From contig CALUZO010000014.1 of the NCBI GenBank assembly GCA_944325305.1, forward strand, positions 62,001-126,000: DNA of 64,000 nt, read 5' to 3'. Positions 9,779 through 17,845 of the stretch are shown piece after piece. A program made the position numbers and the translations under genes. Position 1 is the stretch's first letter, and each line of letters opens with the position of its first letter. Under the pieces are notes generated by a model. It was not told the DNA's origin. It was given only the letters and a program-made list of their open reading frames with translations, and searched no databases. This DNA comes from an uncultured Rikenellaceae bacterium (GTDB lineage Bacteria > Bacteroidota > Bacteroidia > Bacteroidales > Rikenellaceae).

Positions 9779-11067
9779 TGAGATTACCAGCGTCTTTGAA
9801 CGTATTACTACTCGGAGGAGGAGGCAGGGAACACGCTTTCGCGTGGAAGATAGCACAGAGCCCAAGGCTCGGGAAACTGTTCATTGCACCGGGAAATGCA
9901 GGTACGGCATCTCTCGGGATGAACGTAGACCTGAACCCTACCAACTTTGGGAGTCTCAAGCAATTCATACTCACGAACAACATAAACCTGGTAGTCGTAG
10001 GCCCTGAAGAACCGCTTGTCAAAGGTGTATGGAATTTCGTACACGAAGATGAAGAGATCCACCATGTACCCGTCATCGGACCGTCTCTTGAAGGGGCAAG
10101 ACTCGAAGGCAGCAAGGATTTTGCCAAGACATTCATGGTCCGGCACAACATACCGACAGCGTCATACAGGAGCTTCTCAAAAGCCAATATAGAAGAAGCC
10201 TATGCTTTCATAGACTCGCTCAAGGCTCCATACGTGCTCAAAGCAGACGGACTCGCAGCCGGCAAAGGCGTAGTTATACTCGATTCGGCCGAAGCAGCCA
10301 AAGCGGAATTAAACGAAATGCTTGGAGGAAAATTCGGAGCAGCCGGAAATACGGTAGTGATCGAAGAGTTCCTCAGCGGTATCGAATGCTCGGTATTCGT
10401 AGCTACGGACGGCAAGAATTACAAGGTGTTGCCTGTGGCAAAAGACTACAAACGAATCGGAGAAGGCGATACGGGACCGAATACCGGAGGTATGGGTGCC
10501 ATTTCGCCCGTACCGTTCGCCGACACGGCATTTATGGAAAAAGTACGTACGACCATCATTGAACCTACCATAAAAGGGCTGGCAGACGAAAAAATAACCT
10601 ATAAAGGTTTTATTTTCATCGGTCTTATGAATGTCGGTGGAAACCCCTACGTGATAGAGTATAACGTCCGCATGGGCGATCCCGAAACCGAAGCCGTAAT
10701 GCTACGCATAGAATCGGACATCATCGACCTCTTCGAGGGCATGGCGTTCGGCACTCTCGACAAGACGGAACTGGTTGTCTCGCCCAAAACAGCTGCGACG
10801 GTGGTATGCGTTGCTGCAGGCTACCCGTCAGCATATCATAAAGGAGATGAAATAACCGGTCTCGCCGATATTAATGGAAGCACAGTATTCCATGCAGGCA
10901 CCGTTGCCAGAGGAGGGAAAGTCTACACCAACGGCGGCCGTGTGCTGGCCGTAACATCGCTCGGAGAATCCATAGAGGAGGCCGTATCCAGAAGTTTCGA
11001 TACGATAGAAAACATCCATTACGACGGGAAGTATTTCCGCAGGGATATAGGCAAAGATTTAATGTAG
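9778..11067 (+). CDS. purD: phosphoribosylamine--glycine ligase PurD
   Basis: A 429-residue GAR synthetase with ATP-grasp fold. The N-terminus has the LLLGGGGREHAFAWKI motif, and the signature region NVRMGDPETEA lies near residue 300. The central KADGLAAGKGV segment contributes to ATP binding. It catalyses the second step of purine synthesis. The start overlaps the last base of the metX stop codon (ATAATG arrangement). PurL, a later enzyme of the pathway, is encoded about 38 kb away on the other strand, so purine genes are dispersed here. Confidence 0.96.
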   Translation: MRLPASLNVLLLGGGGREHAFAWKIAQSPRLGKLFIAPGNAGTASLGMNVDLNPTNFGSLKQFILTNNINLVVVGPEEPLVKGVWNFVHEDEEIHHVPVIGPSLEGARLEGSKDFAKTFMVRHNIPTASYRSFSKANIEEAYAFIDSLKAPYVLKADGLAAGKGVVILDSAEAAKAELNEMLGGKFGAAGNTVVIEEFLSGIECSVFVATDGKNYKVLPVAKDYKRIGEGDTGPNTGGMGAISPVPFADTAFMEKVRTTIIEPTIKGLADEKITYKGFIFIGLMNVGGNPYVIEYNVRMGDPETEAVMLRIESDIIDLFEGMAFGTLDKTELVVSPKTAATVVCVAAGYPSAYHKGDEITGLADINGSTVFHAGTVARGGKVYTNGGRVLAVTSLGESIEEAVSRSFDTIENIHYDGKYFRRDIGKDLM

Positions 11068-11214
11068 CGGACTCGGACGGCAATCAGATCGAAACCGACA
11101 GGTGCAGTCCCCCTCCAAAGCCGGAAACAAACGCTCTGGAGGATGACACTTCATTTCCAGCAGTTTACCCGTAATGAAAAAGTCAGCACCCATCACGCAT
11201 AAAAAAACAGACAA

Positions 11215-12219
11215 ATGAGACCAGACGTATTGCGGCAGCCGCTTATGGCAACGTTACTGCTGTTCGCAGTACTGTTTTTTTTGTTTGCATACAGGTCCTA
11301 CGTCTTCCCATACCCCGAAGAACTGTCTGCCAGCAGTGCTACCCCGATAGAGGCATTTCTCATATATCTCTCGGGACGATACGGGATACTCTCGCTGGTG
11401 GCCTACATCTTTCTGATATTCGCCAACGGCATTTCCGTTTCGCGCATACTCAGCCGGCATATGGTACTCTCCTCCCGATCGTACCTGCCAATGATATTTT
11501 ACCTTGTCGCAAGTTGCGGCCTATGGATAGGCAAAACGAGCATACCCGCCGCGCTCTCTTCATTCCTGTTATTACGCGGCACCGAATATTTCATACTGTC
11601 GTTCATACGCAAAACGAGTTTCGACCACACCTTCCGCGGCTCTTTACTCATAGGACTCATTCCGCTGATATTCCCATCGTCAGCCATCTACCTTCTCGCT
11701 ATTCCTTTGGGAATGTTCGTATTCAGGCGCAGTGCGCGCGAAACCACTGCAGCACTAATAGCCGGCCTTTTACCGCTGTTCACCTATGCCTATACCATGT
11801 GGGCTCTCGACTATGGCTTTATCGAACCATTAGCCGCAATATGGCATGAAGCAGCCTCCATCCCGGCAGGACTAACATTAGGATTGGAAGACCCTATCGA
11901 CATAATGAGAACCGTAGTTGCAGGAATTACGGTCATACTTTTGCTACTTGGACTTTTCAGCTTCATGATAACGTCGAATACCATGCGAACAAGGTCGCGG
12001 ACGATTTTCATCTACTTCATACTTCTGCTGATAATCGGTGTATTCCAGCTGCTTCTACCCGGCATGGATGTTTCTGCACTCATCATCATTGCAGTTCCTG
12101 TCTCGGCCATCATACCCGCCTTTTTTTCACATTTTCCAGGATGGATATCCGGATCGGCATATGTTGCCTACCTGCTCAGCGTTATGCTTCTGAATGCCTA
12201 CCCCCTACTCATGGCTTAA
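11215..12219 (+). CDS. polytopic membrane protein of unknown function (DUF6427-like)
   Basis: A 334-residue protein that is almost entirely hydrophobic, with about eight to ten membrane helices and no obvious enzymatic motif. Size, the RPDVLRQPL start and topology resemble a Bacteroidota-specific family of conserved inner-membrane proteins of unknown role (DUF6427 is my best guess from memory, unverified). It is separated from purD by 147 bp containing an imperfect CCTCCA/TGGAGG inverted repeat. Its 3' end overlaps the convergent bioA gene by 15 bp. Confidence 0.7.
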   Translation: MRPDVLRQPLMATLLLFAVLFFLFAYRSYVFPYPEELSASSATPIEAFLIYLSGRYGILSLVAYIFLIFANGISVSRILSRHMVLSSRSYLPMIFYLVASCGLWIGKTSIPAALSSFLLLRGTEYFILSFIRKTSFDHTFRGSLLIGLIPLIFPSSAIYLLAIPLGMFVFRRSARETTAALIAGLLPLFTYAYTMWALDYGFIEPLAAIWHEAASIPAGLTLGLEDPIDIMRTVVAGITVILLLLGLFSFMITSNTMRTRSRTIFIYFILLLIIGVFQLLLPGMDVSALIIIAVPVSAIIPAFFSHFPGWISGSAYVAYLLSVMLLNAYPLLMA

Positions 12220-13491
12220 TATACGCACCATAGCACCGCACAAAGCAGCAAGTTGTTCGTCCGTTATTATGTACTGCGGCATTATGTAGAACAACTTACC
12301 GAACGGCCGTATCCAAACCCCCTCCTCGACGCAGAGTTTCTGCATTCTGGCCATATCGACCGGTTTTCGCAATTCCACGACGGCTATCGCGCCGAGTACC
12401 CTCAGGTCGGCCACGCACGGCATGTGTCTTACAGGCTCGAGGTAGAGCTGCATCTGCTTCTGAATTTCAGCGATTCTTGGCAGAACATGTGGTTGAGACA
12501 CCAATTCAAGCGAAGCATTAGCCACGGCACACGCCAGCGGATTGCCCATAAACGTCGGCCCGTGCATAAAAGAACGCGGCTCGCGTGACGATATGGTAAG
12601 CGCCACATCAGAAGTGGCCATCACAGCTGCAAAACTCATGTAGCCACCAGTTATCGCCTTCCCGAGACACATTATATCTGGCGTTACGCCGGCCCATTCG
12701 CAAGCAAACATGCGTCCCGTACGCCCGAATCCCGTCGCCACCTCATCGGCAATCATCAATATTCCATATTCGTCGCACAATTTCCGCACGCCTTGCAAAT
12801 ATTGCGGATGATATATCCACATTCCACTGGCTCCCTGCACCACAGGCTCTATGATGAAAGCTGCAATCTCGGACCCTCTCTTCTCGAAAAGTTCTCGCAA
12901 CGGATCCATCTCGCTGTCATTCCACTCCCCACCGAACGGAATCGAAGGACGCGGCGCAAAAAACTGTACCGGTACCCTGCCTTCATATAGCGTATGCATA
13001 CCCCCTACAGGATCGCAAACCGACATGGCATGCCATGTATCTCCATGATATCCTCCCCGTGCGGTGGCAAGTTTCGTAGCATGCCTCTTATCTTTGGCCT
13101 GCATGTATTGAAGCGCCATTTTTATAGCCACCTCGACCGAAACCGATCCGGAATCACAGTAGAATACCCGATCCAAAACCCCGGGAGTCATATCGACCAA
13201 CTTCTGTGCGAGTTTCACGGCAGGTGCGTGGGTAAAACCGCCGAACATTACGTGCGACATCTTCTCCAGCTGCTCTTTAATGGCATCGTTAAGTAGCGGA
13301 TTGTTATACCCATGCACAGTACTCCACCATGAAGACATGCCGTCTATTAGCTTCTCTCCAGTTTCAAGTTCGATATACACACCATCTGCCGACCGCACCG
13401 GATAAACAGGAAGCGGATCAATCATGGATGTGTAAGGGTGCCAGATGTGACACTTGTCAAACTCCAGCATTTCATTAATATCCATACCCAA
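12205..13491 (-). CDS. bioA: adenosylmethionine--8-amino-7-oxononanoate aminotransferase BioA
   Basis: A 428-residue class III PLP aminotransferase. The BioA-specific start DKCHIWHPYTSM and the WWSTVHGYNNP segment (about 55-65) distinguish it from ornithine aminotransferases. The PLP lysine is Lys278 (GKAITGGYM), preceded by IADEVATGFGRTG. It uses SAM as amino donor to make 7,8-diaminopelargonate in biotin synthesis. No other bio gene is in the window, so it is a solitary biotin gene here. The first codons MGMD allow an alternative start at the third residue. Confidence 0.95.
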   Translation of the reverse strand: MGMDINEMLEFDKCHIWHPYTSMIDPLPVYPVRSADGVYIELETGEKLIDGMSSWWSTVHGYNNPLLNDAIKEQLEKMSHVMFGGFTHAPAVKLAQKLVDMTPGVLDRVFYCDSGSVSVEVAIKMALQYMQAKDKRHATKLATARGGYHGDTWHAMSVCDPVGGMHTLYEGRVPVQFFAPRPSIPFGGEWNDSEMDPLRELFEKRGSEIAAFIIEPVVQGASGMWIYHPQYLQGVRKLCDEYGILMIADEVATGFGRTGRMFACEWAGVTPDIMCLGKAITGGYMSFAAVMATSDVALTISSREPRSFMHGPTFMGNPLACAVANASLELVSQPHVLPRIAEIQKQMQLYLEPVRHMPCVADLRVLGAIAVVELRKPVDMARMQKLCVEEGVWIRPFGKLFYIMPQYIITDEQLAALCGAMVRILSHE

Positions 13492-13504
13492 TTTATTGAG
13501 GGCA

Positions 13505-13512
13505 TAAAGTTA
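13505..13512 (-). promoter_or_regulatory. weak candidate -7 box of bioA
   Basis: Read on the minus strand this is TAACTTTA, a near match to TAnnTTTG, 13 bp upstream of the bioA start. The 284-bp region to the divergent AraC gene is AT-rich and otherwise shows no gene. Confidence 0.3.
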
Positions 13513-13670
13513 ACTCTTTTATTTTTCAGACATTACTATTCTCGACAACAAACATGTTCCAGAAAAAAAAATACAAAAATCACAAAATTGCGACACACAG
13601 CAAACCATTATATATAAGACACTTAGGTTCGACAGAGAACAATATCGCACCATTTGATTGCAATTATATA

Positions 13671-13701
13671 TTGTATTTAATCAGATAAAATCCTAATTTT
13701 A
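13671..13701 (+). promoter_or_regulatory. candidate promoter of the AraC-type regulator gene
   Basis: TTGT at 13671-13674 and TAATTTTA at 13694-13701, spaced by 19 bp, approximate the Bacteroidota consensus. The start codon lies about 75 bp downstream. Confidence 0.4.
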
Positions 13702-13775
13702 GCCCATTAATATACAACATCATATACACATCGTGCGATTAAAAGCCACGATTATATTTTTAAGCAATAAACATT

Positions 13776-14669
13776 ATGATTAAACCGAACCCCGCACCCA
13801 TGCCTCAACGCCAACCTATCGTAGTCAAACTCACACAATCACATCTTGCAGGCATCCATTCCAACATGAACTCACGACAAGGAATAGGCTATGTCGTGAG
13901 CGGTAAAAAGTACATCTACAACGGAGACTCACGCCAAGAAGCGAAACGTGGAGATCTGTTCTATCTAAACGCCGGAAGCCACTACACCGAGGAGATTCCG
14001 GATGACAACAAGGCATACGAACAGATCGTATTCTATTTTTCTCCCGAACAGATCAGCCGCATATTGTCACGACTGAGTCTCGACTACGGGTTGAAAATAA
14101 CAAACGACCACAGTTGTCGCAACTGCTACGAGAAACACCAAGTGGTCTACACTGGTTGGAATGCCATTCGTAGTTTCTTCGCATCGGTAAGCCAGTACTC
14201 CAAAGACAACCTTTTTGCCGACGATGACATAGGCGAACAACTTAAACTTACCGAACTCGTATATCTGATCGTAACCAAGCCGGACTGCTGCATCAAAAGC
14301 AAGATCATCAACAACAGCGATCACATGAGCGAGAATTTCGAACAGATGGTATACCGCAACATATTCACCAACAAAACTATCGAAGAACTGGCAGCAGAAT
14401 GCAACAAAAGCCTCACGTCATTCAAAAAGGAATTCGACAAACACTTCTTCGAGCCGCCACACAGATGGTTCATAAGACAGAGACTCATGAAATCGAGATT
14501 GCTTTTGATCTCGACGAACAATCCGATAGCCGAAATAGGTCGTGAATGCCGCTTCCCGAACACATCGCATTTCATAAAATTATTCAAACGGGAATACGAC
14601 ATGACACCGGCAGCATACAGGAACAAACATTCGGAATCGCACATTCCGGTCGATGAGACAGTCCTATAA
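13776..14669 (+). CDS. AraC family transcriptional regulator
   Basis: A 297-residue regulator with an N-terminal cupin-like sensor domain (about 15-110; Gly-rich GYVVSGKKYIYNGDS, then RGDLFYLNAGSHY) and a C-terminal double helix-turn-helix AraC domain (about 190-290). The latter contains TIEELAAECNKSLTSFKKEF and the signature NPIAEIGRECRFPNTSHFIKLFKREYDMTPAAYR. This architecture suggests sensing of a small molecule, often a sugar or aromatic ligand. No obvious target operon is adjacent: bioA is divergent and rmuC convergent. A symmetric hairpin follows the stop. Confidence 0.88.
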   Translation: MIKPNPAPMPQRQPIVVKLTQSHLAGIHSNMNSRQGIGYVVSGKKYIYNGDSRQEAKRGDLFYLNAGSHYTEEIPDDNKAYEQIVFYFSPEQISRILSRLSLDYGLKITNDHSCRNCYEKHQVVYTGWNAIRSFFASVSQYSKDNLFADDDIGEQLKLTELVYLIVTKPDCCIKSKIINNSDHMSENFEQMVYRNIFTNKTIEELAAECNKSLTSFKKEFDKHFFEPPHRWFIRQRLMKSRLLLISTNNPIAEIGRECRFPNTSHFIKLFKREYDMTPAAYRNKHSESHIPVDETVL

Positions 14670-14719
14670 GACCCACTAAAAACAATCAGATAATCCCGGG
14701 AAATTACACTTCCCTATTT

Positions 14720-14752
14720 AAAATGTCCGGCAGGTATTCTGTCGGACATTTT
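14720..14752 (+). terminator. bidirectional intrinsic terminator between AraC gene and rmuC
   Basis: A perfect 10-bp stem AAAATGTCCG / CGGACATTTT with a 13-nt loop, flanked by A/T runs on both sides. It sits between two convergent genes and can serve both strands. Confidence 0.75.
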
Positions 14753-14830
14753 AATTCACATAAACGACCCGCAACCACAGCAATCCCCTTCGGCATATTC
14801 GAATTAGAGACTCCGCATCGCCGAGGCATT

Positions 14831-16147
14831 CTATTCTTCCGTCGGATAGTCAGCAACCACTCCGGACTCATCCGAAAGACGTGAAGCAGCTATCATTTTC
14901 GGAGGGAGATTCTTAGATGCCTTGACTCCCAGTTTGCGCAGTTTTTCAGTACGGCCCACAAGATTGCCTGGGCCTTCGGATAACTGTTTGACAGCCTTCT
15001 CATAGCTTGCCGAAGCCGCACCTATACCCTTGCCTATGCTTTCGAGGGTCTCCACGAACCCCACAAATTTATCATACAACTTTGCCCCTTCTTCCGCTAT
15101 CGCAAGCGCGTTGCGGCTTTGATCATCACGTTTCCAAAGGTCGTCAACTATCTTCAACAAAGCAAAAAGGTTGGTAGGACTGCTGACGATGACCTTCTTG
15201 CGGTATGCATCATTCCATATAGAATTGTCATTTTGGAGTGCAGCGAGGAATGCCGGTTCGTTCGGGACAAACATAATGACAAAATCCGGCGATTCGACAA
15301 GTTCCTGATAGCGTTTCGAGCCCAGCTCGTCCACATGCCTTCGGATCGAGCGGACATGATCACCCATCAATTTTTTCCGTTCATCGGCGTCTTCACACGC
15401 GCAATAATTCACATATGCCGTGAGTGACACTTTAGAGTCGATTATCACCCTTTTGTTATCGGGCAGACGCAGAATAACGTCAGGTCGCTGCTGCTCGCCC
15501 TGGGCATTGCACATGCTCTCCTGAGTGGTGTAATGAATACCCTTTTCGAGATTTGAACTTTCGAGTATTGTCTCGAGTATTATTTCCCCCCAATCGCCCT
15601 GCACTTTGGAATTACCCTTGAGGGCATTGGTCAGATTACTTGTTTCCTCCGTTATCTTGCGGTTAAGCTCCTGAAGGTTTCGGATCTCGTTTTTCAAAGC
15701 CCCTCTTTGCTGGTTCTCGTCAGCGTATATCCTCTCCACCCGTTCCCTGAACTCTCCTATACTGTCGCGAAACGGTTTGAGAATAGTATCCATGGCCTCT
15801 TTATTCGTCGCCTTAAACTGCTTGGACTTCTCCTCGAGGATTTCGTTTGCGAGGTTCCGGAATTCGATCCGGAAAGAGGCCTGTACTTTTTCCAGCTCCT
15901 CCTTGTCGCGTTGTGCCTGCTGAGTGAGAGCCTCTATCCGCGCCTGGGCTCGAGCATAATCCGCGCTCAATCCAGCCACGACTTCGTTACTGGCTTTCAA
16001 TTCTCCGGCATACTGTGCCATCATCTTTTCCGCGATCTCCCGTTTTGCGGTTTGGTCCGCCTCGCGCCTGCGCGCCGAAAAAAGCATTGCCGTCAACACG
16101 ACACATCCTGCAAAAAGCAAAGCGCATATTACGTAAAACAAAATCAT
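14831..16147 (-). CDS. rmuC: DNA recombination protein RmuC
   Basis: A 438-residue protein with an N-terminal membrane anchor, a long coiled coil (about 25-190) and the RmuC domain (NSKVQGDWGEIILETILESSNLEKGIHY, then DVILRLPDNKRVIIDSKVSL with a nuclease-like D-x-K). RmuC suppresses inversions at short inverted repeats in E. coli; its nuclease activity is inferred from the fold. A GTG 14 codons upstream (16189) is possible, but the ATG at 16147 places the hydrophobic anchor right at the N-terminus and is preferred. Confidence 0.9.
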   Translation of the reverse strand: MILFYVICALLFAGCVVLTAMLFSARRREADQTAKREIAEKMMAQYAGELKASNEVVAGLSADYARAQARIEALTQQAQRDKEELEKVQASFRIEFRNLANEILEEKSKQFKATNKEAMDTILKPFRDSIGEFRERVERIYADENQQRGALKNEIRNLQELNRKITEETSNLTNALKGNSKVQGDWGEIILETILESSNLEKGIHYTTQESMCNAQGEQQRPDVILRLPDNKRVIIDSKVSLTAYVNYCACEDADERKKLMGDHVRSIRRHVDELGSKRYQELVESPDFVIMFVPNEPAFLAALQNDNSIWNDAYRKKVIVSSPTNLFALLKIVDDLWKRDDQSRNALAIAEEGAKLYDKFVGFVETLESIGKGIGAASASYEKAVKQLSEGPGNLVGRTEKLRKLGVKASKNLPPKMIAASRLSDESGVVADYPTEE

Positions 16148-16253
16148 ATCAAAAAATATCAATGGTCCAAACGGTGCGACAATCGACACAAGTCACACAC
16201 AGTGTGTACTGCACCACACGCCGCCCCTTGTTCTCAATACGATAAAAGTAGCT

Positions 16254-16282
16254 ACAAGCATCGGACAAAGCCCGATGCTTGT
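16254..16282 (-). promoter_or_regulatory. hairpin in the predicted 5' leader of rmuC
   Basis: ACAAGCATCGG (16254-16264) pairs perfectly with CCGATGCTTGT (16272-16282), loop 7 nt. A second, overlapping pairing CGGACA/TGTCCG is possible on the minus strand, so two alternative hairpins could form. There is no clear poly-U tract on either strand. It lies just downstream of the minus-strand -7 box. Confidence 0.45.
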
Positions 16283-16304
16283 CCGAAACATACCCTATAT
16301 TATT

Positions 16305-16312
16305 CAAAAATA
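16305..16312 (-). promoter_or_regulatory. candidate -7 box of rmuC
   Basis: Minus-strand TATTTTTG is an exact TAnnTTTG match. Transcription from here would begin immediately before the hairpin at 16254-16282. No clear -33 box is visible. Confidence 0.4.
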
Positions 16313-16467
16313 CACAATTTTCAGAAAAAATTGCCGAACATTTGTTATCCATATGGAGGCCTGACTGCCGCAAACGGTATCGAGGCACGACAGGCCAAGG
16401 GAAAACAAACAATGTCCCGACATTGCCCCTGCCGGCAAATCGGTTCGTAAATATACAAAATTAAAGT

Positions 16468-17130
16468 ATGGTAAGGATTATTTCACCTTCGATGCTGTCG
16501 GCCGACTTCGGCCATCTCGACAGGGAGACGCGAATGATAGACGAAAGCGCCGCACAATGGGTGCATATAGACGTTATGGACGGAGTATTCGTGCCCAACA
16601 TTTCGTTCGGGTTCCCGGTATTGAAAGCCATACGCAAGGCGACAGAAAAGTTTCTCGACGTACATCTGATGATAATCGAACCGATGAAATACGCCAAACG
16701 TTTCGCCGAGGCGGGAGCGCAACTTGTCACCATACATTACGAAGCCGTACAGGACGTGCGGCGAGCACTCGAGGAGATACGCTCTTATGGCGTTATGGCA
16801 GGTGTCTCGATCAAACCGGCTACTCCCGTAAGCGTACTTAAAGAGCTGCTCGATGTTGCCGACCTGGTCCTGATTATGAGTGTCGAGCCAGGTTTCGGCG
16901 GACAGAGTTTCATCGAGGGATCGGTAGAAAAAGCCAGAGAACTCCGAAAAATGATCGAAACGGCCGGTACCAATACCCTCATAGAGATGGATGGGGGCAT
17001 CAGCGCGGCTAACTCGGAAATGCTCTTCGAGGCAGGATGCGACGCCCTGGTGGCCGGCAGTGCGGTATTCGGCGCACCCGATCCAAAAGCCGAAATATTA
17101 AAGATATTAAAAACCGATACGTCGATATAA
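16468..17130 (+). CDS. rpe: ribulose-phosphate 3-epimerase
   Basis: A 220-residue TIM-barrel epimerase of the pentose phosphate pathway. Metal and catalytic residues are visible: His33 and Asp35 in VHIDVMDG, His66 in DVHLMI, and Asp175 in EMDGGI. The phosphate-binding region MSVEPGFGGQSF is also conserved. It interconverts ribulose 5-phosphate and xylulose 5-phosphate. The stop codon shares one base with the ATG of the next gene, indicating coupled translation. Confidence 0.96.
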   Translation: MVRIISPSMLSADFGHLDRETRMIDESAAQWVHIDVMDGVFVPNISFGFPVLKAIRKATEKFLDVHLMIIEPMKYAKRFAEAGAQLVTIHYEAVQDVRRALEEIRSYGVMAGVSIKPATPVSVLKELLDVADLVLIMSVEPGFGGQSFIEGSVEKARELRKMIETAGTNTLIEMDGGISAANSEMLFEAGCDALVAGSAVFGAPDPKAEILKILKTDTSI

Positions 17131-17669
17131 TGCAAAAGATTATTACATTCTTAGTCTTAACGGCCATCATTTCAGGTATTGCCGCCAACGCCCAAACACA
17201 AGAGGGGGACAGAATGAGGTTCGACGCTATTAAGATCGGATGCAAATTCAAATTCCGCCTCATACCTTACGACTCGCTGTTATATCTTTACACCATCGAG
17301 TCTCTGGACACACTCGGATCGGACAAAACATCCATATTATCGGAGTCCGGGGACCGCTTTTCCGACAATGTCGAACATAATACTATCGAGGGCTATTTCT
17401 ACAAGGAAACCTCTCCGCAGGATTCGACAAAAAAAATCTCACGGCTGATCCTGAAAAGCGGGATGGACAGCGTATTACGATACAATGCCGCCATACTTGC
17501 CACAGGGGAGAAAAACTTCGAACCGACAAGCACAGTGCCTTTATATCCACAGCTGCCAGTGCATGAAATATGGCCCTACCCTGTCGAAGCCATAGCTTTC
17601 ATGTGGTTCAGAAACGCAGGAAACAGCACAGAATCAAAAACCGAAAGTGAAAACACATCGAATCAGTAA
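17130..17669 (+). CDS. secreted protein of unknown function, coupled to rpe
   Basis: A 179-residue protein I do not recognise. It begins with a clear signal peptide (MQKIITFLVLTAIISGIAANAQ, likely cleaved after ANA) and the mature part is soluble, polar and Ser/Thr-rich, with a degenerate disordered tail of Ser, Thr, Glu and Asn at the end. The start was set at 17130, where ATG overlaps the rpe stop codon by one base; the frame is open further upstream inside rpe, but that gives no signal peptide. The pairing with rpe is likely a result of transcriptional convenience rather than shared function. Confidence 0.7.
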   Translation: MQKIITFLVLTAIISGIAANAQTQEGDRMRFDAIKIGCKFKFRLIPYDSLLYLYTIESLDTLGSDKTSILSESGDRFSDNVEHNTIEGYFYKETSPQDSTKKISRLILKSGMDSVLRYNAAILATGEKNFEPTSTVPLYPQLPVHEIWPYPVEAIAFMWFRNAGNSTESKTESENTSNQ

Positions 17670-17673
17670 CACC

Positions 17674-17835
17674 TTTAAAACGTTTGCGGGAGTGAAACTC
17701 TGTATCTGACATAGCCTCGGGAGGCGGGAGCGCATACTCGAGCATGATGGCACACGGGAGCCGTGAATGCGGCACATTGCCCCATACCGGAGGTATGCAG
17801 GGCTGTGCATGGATCGGATACAAAAACGTTTTAAA
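17674..17835 (+). promoter_or_regulatory. inverted-repeat-bounded, structured leader upstream of the ABC-F gene
   Basis: TTTAAAACGTTT (17674-17685) is repeated in inverted orientation as AAACGTTTTAAA (17824-17835), ending 10 bp before the ABC-F start codon. The GC-rich segment between them can form local hairpins, for example CATACC-gga-GGTATG, and an upstream GCATAC could compete for the same GTATGC. A translated or attenuated leader is possible. Confidence 0.35.
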
Positions 17836-17845
17836 ATTCGCAACA

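Larger units (their letters stand above)
16148..16467. other. divergent intergenic region between rmuC and rpe
   Basis: This 320-bp region holds promoters for both flanking genes. It contains an 11-bp perfect hairpin (16254-16282) and a minus-strand TATTTTTG box (16305-16312). A minus-strand open frame (16149-16412) abuts rmuC but has no family resemblance, so I do not call it a gene. No good promoter is evident for rpe. Confidence 0.5.

Noticed and set aside
11113-11142. CCTCCA/TGGAGG inverted repeat after purD as a terminator
   Set aside because: No T run and an open loop of about 18 nt; not convincing.
16149-16412. Minus-strand open frame (87 codons) abutting rmuC, with a CVTCVDC segment
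   Set aside because: No family resemblance, no start-site support, and it spans the leader hairpin; probably a chance frame.
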